In this document: piece after piece, positions 12,992 through 15,541 of the stretch | Layout of the letters: each line of letters begins with the position of its first letter | Position numbering within the stretch: the stretch's first letter is position 1 | Origin: JAVBKP01 sp031553975 | GTDB taxonomy: Bacteria > Bacillota > Clostridia > Peptostreptococcales > Anaerovoracaceae | Direction of reading: 5' to 3' | Length of the DNA stretch: 15,541 nt | Assembly (NCBI GenBank): GCA_031553975.1 | Contig: JAVBKP010000048.1 | Span: forward strand, 1-15,541 | Made by a program: the position numbers and the translations under genes | The notes under the pieces: model-generated | Database searches by the model: none | Told to the model about the DNA's origin: nothing | The model's input: the letters and a program-made list of their open reading frames with translations, nothing else

Positions 12992-14353
12992 ATGTTAGAA
13001 AAAGATACAAAAATAAAATTGGAAATAGCAGATATGTCCTCAGAGGGCAATGCAATAGGAAAAGCAGATGGATTCACAGTTTTTCTAGACCAAGGCATTA
13101 TAGCAATGACTGGGGACATAGTCATGGCCGAGATAACCAAAGTGAAAAAAAAGTACGCTTTTGGCAAAGTGACGGAGATTCTAGAATCTTCCCCTGATAG
13201 GATCGAAGCGATTTGTAAAGACTTTGACCAGTGCGGCGGGTGCTCTTTGCAGATTATGAAATACGAAAAGCAGTTGGAATTAAAAGAAAAAATTGTAAGA
13301 GAAACCCTAGCCCGAATTGGTGGGGTAGAATCTGCTGTGGTGAAGCCAATCATCGGTATGGATAATCCTACAGCATATAGAAACAAAGCCCAATACCCAG
13401 TAAGCGCTGGGGGAGCGGTTGGATTTTTTAAAGCAAGAACACATGATGTAGTAGACATTGAAGACTGCGTCATTCAGTCTGAGCCTGCAAATTTAGTAGC
13501 AAAAATAGTAAGAGAATATATCAAATTAGGTGGTATGACTGCCTATAACAGAGAAACCACCAAAGGGCTACTTCGCCATGTCATTGTCAAAACAGGAGTA
13601 GCTACAAAAGAAGTCATGGTGGTTTTGGTGGTTAACGATGGTAAAATGCCTAAAATAAACGGTCTAGTTGAAATGTTAAAAGAAAAGATAACTGCGCCAT
13701 GGATACTAAAAAGCGTAGCGGTGAACTACAACCAAAAGGATTCATCGTTGGTGTTAGGCAAAAAAAGTGAAATTAAATTTGGCATAGATAAAATAAATGA
13801 CACACTAGGAGAATTGACTTTTGAAATATCCGTGGACTCATTTTTTCAAGTGAACTCGCTTCAAACACAAAAACTATACGACACAGCAGTGGATTATGCA
13901 AAGCTGACAGGAAAAGAAACTGTTTTGGATATTTATTGTGGCGTAGGTACTATCGGGCTACATATGGCCGGTAAAGCTAAAAAGATCATAGGCATAGAAT
14001 CTGTAAAATCTGCGGTAGAAGATGCCCAGAGAAATGCAGAGGTGAATAAAATCGCAAATGTAGAATTTATTTGTGGTGACGTAGAGACAGTATTGCCAAA
14101 GATGGCAGCAGATGGTGAGAACTTTGACGTAGCCATCCTAGACCCTCCAAGAGCAGGCTGCGATGCAAAACTGCTAGAAGCAGTAGCAACCACCAACCCA
14201 AAACGAATTGTGTACGTATCTTGCGATCCATCTACACTAGCAAGAGATATTAAAATACTAGGCGGTCTAGGATACCAGTTCCAAGAAGCCCAACCTGTGG
14301 ATATGTTCCCCCATACTATGCACGTTGAGTGTGTGGTATTGATGGAGAGGTAA
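12992..14353 (+). CDS. rlmD: 23S rRNA (uracil-C5)-methyltransferase RlmD/RumA family
   Basis: This 453-residue cytoplasmic enzyme transfers a methyl group from S-adenosylmethionine to C5 of a uracil in 23S rRNA. Layout: an N-terminal TRAM RNA-binding domain (about 4-66); a [4Fe-4S] cluster motif C75-x5-C81-x2-C84 (CKDFDQCGGCSLQ) with a fourth cysteine at C159; a central domain; SAM-binding DIYCGVGTIGLHMAG (313-327); DPPRAGC (384-390); and the catalytic nucleophile C411 in YVSCDPSTLARD, with E446 (HVECVV) as the expected base. In Bacillota a single enzyme often modifies two uracils (RlmCD), so U747 as well as U1939 (E. coli numbering) is possible. The ATG at 12992 has AGGAAGGA about 8 nt upstream; the in-frame ATG at 12932 lies within the putative promoter and is rejected. 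It is monocistronic with its own terminator. Confidence 0.93.
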   Translation: MLEKDTKIKLEIADMSSEGNAIGKADGFTVFLDQGIIAMTGDIVMAEITKVKKKYAFGKVTEILESSPDRIEAICKDFDQCGGCSLQIMKYEKQLELKEKIVRETLARIGGVESAVVKPIIGMDNPTAYRNKAQYPVSAGGAVGFFKARTHDVVDIEDCVIQSEPANLVAKIVREYIKLGGMTAYNRETTKGLLRHVIVKTGVATKEVMVVLVVNDGKMPKINGLVEMLKEKITAPWILKSVAVNYNQKDSSLVLGKKSEIKFGIDKINDTLGELTFEISVDSFFQVNSLQTQKLYDTAVDYAKLTGKETVLDIYCGVGTIGLHMAGKAKKIIGIESVKSAVEDAQRNAEVNKIANVEFICGDVETVLPKMAADGENFDVAILDPPRAGCDAKLLEAVATTNPKRIVYVSCDPSTLARDIKILGGLGYQFQEAQPVDMFPHTMHVECVVLMER

Positions 14354-14396
14354 GATGGCTGAAAGGCTGATTTACTGGGGTTTCTAAAGAATTGAT

Positions 14397-14439
14397 AAAA
14401 CGGCAAGGCTGGTTGAAAAACTGGTCTTGCCGTTTTTTT
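14397..14439 (+). terminator. Terminator of rlmD with GAAA tetraloop
   Basis: AAAACGGCAAG (14397-14407) pairs with CTTGCCGTTTT (14426-14436). Inside it GCTGGTT/AACTGGT also pairs if G-U wobbles are allowed, closing on GAAA (14415-14418) for an 18-bp stem. Seven T follow the CCG. Confidence 0.88.
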
Positions 14440-14508
14440 GTTGCTTGGAAACAGGTCTACTGGCGAAAAATATAGTCAACTCAAGGCTTCAACGTTAGTA
14501 GGAACATA

Positions 14509-14754
14509 TCAATAGGAAAATCTGTAAATTTTGAAATTTCGGTAGTTCGAGGAAACATATCCATCGCTAGAAAAATTACAATAGAATATTACCGGATTAC
14601 CGCCAACAATATGGTAAGATGGGACATCTTTTACAACAACGGAATTTGCTGCAATAATTACACCAACACCGACATGTATTCCGGACATTACCGTAACATT
14701 TTGACCAATACAAACATCATTACAAACGACAAAGGATTGCTGATATGACAGCAT
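14509..14754 (-). pseudogene. C-terminal remnant of a hexapeptide-repeat (CatB/Vat-like) acetyltransferase
   Basis: The 81-codon frame contains NDVCIGQNVTVMSGIHVGVG, then VIIAANSVVVKDVPSYHIVGGNP, the last left-handed beta-helix coils and the signature end of xenobiotic/chloramphenicol-type O-acetyltransferases. The N-terminal two thirds, including the catalytic histidine region, is missing; homology starts near 14735, at the point where a plus-strand recombinase remnant begins. After GGNP the usual helical tail is replaced by an unrelated-looking SSDGYVSSNYRNF sequence, suggesting decay or a frameshift. The usual tryptophan in DVWIG is cysteine here. The gene is not expected to function. The stretch 14440-14508 between it and the rlmD terminator holds nothing I recognise. 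Confidence 0.7.
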
Positions 14755-14984
14755 TTCTTAAAGAGCAGGCTGGCGAGATGGCGGAGTACGATGATAAGTT
14801 GGTGCAGCAGTTGATGGAACGGATTGAGGTGCATGACGATAAAATGGTGGTGATTTTCAAGTCGGGAATAAGTGAAAAATTGACTGCAGGCAAAATGGTA
14901 AAGAATAGCAAAGGCTTTAACACATATGATAAAATAAAAACAAAGTCCTGTCCCAAAATTATAGTGAATTGTCCCGATATGTGA
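14745..14984 (+). pseudogene. C-terminal remnant of a large serine recombinase
   Basis: The 79-residue frame begins FLKEQAGEMAEYDDKLVQQL and continues MERIEVHDDKMVVIFKSG. This is the characteristic end of large serine site-specific recombinases (typical pattern: EYDE-LV--LIEKV-VYEDK--VEFKSG). The catalytic resolvase domain, zinc ribbon and coiled coil are absent; the fragment starts abruptly at the boundary with the acetyltransferase remnant. The ATG at 14745 has a chance AAAGGA upstream, so a short peptide could be made, but no function is expected. The final 25 residues (from about KMVKNSKG) look unlike the family and may be read-through into flanking DNA. The stop codon overlaps the promoter of the next gene. 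Confidence 0.65.
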
Positions 14985-14998
14985 TATAATAAATCACA
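14980..14998 (+). promoter_or_regulatory. Extended -10 promoter with overlapping palindrome, upstream of the AAA ATPase
   Basis: TGaTATAAT (14982-14990) is a perfect extended -10; the -35 is poor (TAGTGA, 14962-14967, 17 bp away). The dyad TGTGAT (14980-14985) / ATCACA (14993-14998) with a 7-bp spacer covers the -10, the expected place for a repressor. Spacing does not fit CRP. Confidence 0.55.
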
Positions 14999-15020
14999 GC
15001 AAAATAGGAGGTGTATTTTT

Positions 15021-15541
15021 GTGAAAAAGCAAAATGTTTTGAATCTAATAAAATATCATGTAGAAAGAAACGAGAATGCATTTAGAAACGAAGCGATAAA
15101 TATAGCAAGATACTTTGATAGTGTCGGAGACTATCAGTTGGCCGAATATATTATGGGTTTAATTGCTGAATCAAATTTGTATACACCACAAGCGAGTGAT
15201 TTTGAAAGCGACCTGATAAAACAACTGGAAATTAGAGGGACAGAGCCATTGAATTTACCCATAGAGATATCTGACGATGTAAAAGGTATTATTAATGCCG
15301 TAAACCACAATATAGGAATAAATAAGTTTCTTTTTGAGGGACTACCGGGTAGCGGAAAAACAGAGGCAGCTAAGCACGTATCACGATTACTTGACAGAAC
15401 ATTGTATTACGTTGATTTTGATAACTTAATTGATAGCAAATTAGGTCAAACCAATAAAAATATTGCTAGTGTTTTTTCTGAAATTAATAAAATTCCATAT
15501 CCAAATAAAGTTGTCATTCTATTTGATGAAATAGATGTAAT
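15021..15541 (+). CDS. AAA+ ATPase, N-terminal 173 residues (IetA-like; cut by window edge)
   Basis: An open frame starts at the GTG at 15021, with AGGAGG 9 nt upstream, and runs off the right edge. Residues 1-60 are a helical domain (LIKYHVERNENAFRNEAINI, then DYQLAEYIMGLI) of the sort seen at the start of AAA ATPases paired with subtilisin-like proteases. The ATPase core has Walker A GLPGSGKT (107-114), the segment SKLGQTNKNIASVF, and Walker B VVILFDEID (164-172). Such ATPases hydrolyse ATP to remodel protein partners. In IetAS-type pairs the ATPase gene is followed by an S8 serine protease gene; that region is not visible here. The gene is clearly A/T-rich (18 G/C in the 60 bases 15061-15120), unlike rlmD. 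Chaperone-like AAA proteins of other families remain possible. Confidence 0.82.
   Translation, partial: MKKQNVLNLIKYHVERNENAFRNEAINIARYFDSVGDYQLAEYIMGLIAESNLYTPQASDFESDLIKQLEIRGTEPLNLPIEISDDVKGIINAVNHNIGINKFLFEGLPGSGKTEAAKHVSRLLDRTLYYVDFDNLIDSKLGQTNKNIASVFSEINKIPYPNKVVILFDEIDV

Noticed and set aside
14980..14998. CRP-type site TGTGA...TCACA
   Set aside because: The spacer between half-sites is 9 bp rather than 6, and CRP-type control is not expected in this lineage at an extended -10 promoter.
1..15541. CRISPR array, tRNA or rRNA genes, complete insertion sequence
   Set aside because: No regularly spaced repeats with spacers, no cloverleaf-like sequence, no rRNA-like segment and no intact transposase were seen.

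Overview
The window looks like chromosome from an anaerobic, endospore-forming, motile member of the Clostridia (low-GC Bacillota). The evidence is a CwlJ/GerQ spore-germination pair, a CotF-type coat protein, an S-layer-homology (SLH) anchored surface enzyme, a large chemoreceptor, and an NfnAB electron-bifurcating transhydrogenase. Promoters match sigma-A well and ribosome binding sites are strong GGAGG types. I cannot name the species.

Left part (1-5418, mostly minus strand): the start of a PadR-family repressor with an inverted repeat over its promoter; a two-domain protein with an Hpt-like N-terminus and a C-terminal receiver; msrA, with its promoter lying inside the region that a longer ORF would claim as coding; a secreted 5'-nucleotidase with three SLH domains; a perfect 27-bp-arm palindrome resembling a REP/MITE-type repeat; and the cwlJ-gerQ spore operon.

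Middle (5419-11662, plus strand): a 355-bp divergent intergenic region carries four tandem 11-bp repeats that end just before a consensus sigma-A promoter. It leads into an 815-residue methyl-accepting chemotaxis protein with a cysteine-containing PAS domain. A BadF/BadG-type sugar kinase follows, then the nfnA-nfnB operon, which has a consensus promoter and an 18-bp Rex-like operator upstream and a strong terminator downstream.

Right part (11663-14439): a CotF-like coat protein and a NiaX-like ECF transporter S component on the minus strand, then rlmD (23S rRNA uracil-C5 methyltransferase) on the plus strand with a long GAAA-loop terminator.

Right edge (14440-15541): a rearrangement scar and probable island boundary. 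A C-terminal remnant of a hexapeptide acetyltransferase and a C-terminal remnant of a serine recombinase meet head to head at about 14740-14754. Directly after them, in A/T-rich DNA with its own extended -10 promoter and palindrome, begins an AAA+ ATPase cut by the window edge. Its N-terminal helical segment and Walker motifs recall the ATPase of ATPase plus subtilisin-like protease pairs (IetAS-type), which are known as plasmid-stability and anti-phage systems. This is the best candidate for an accessory defence system here, but its partner would lie outside the window.
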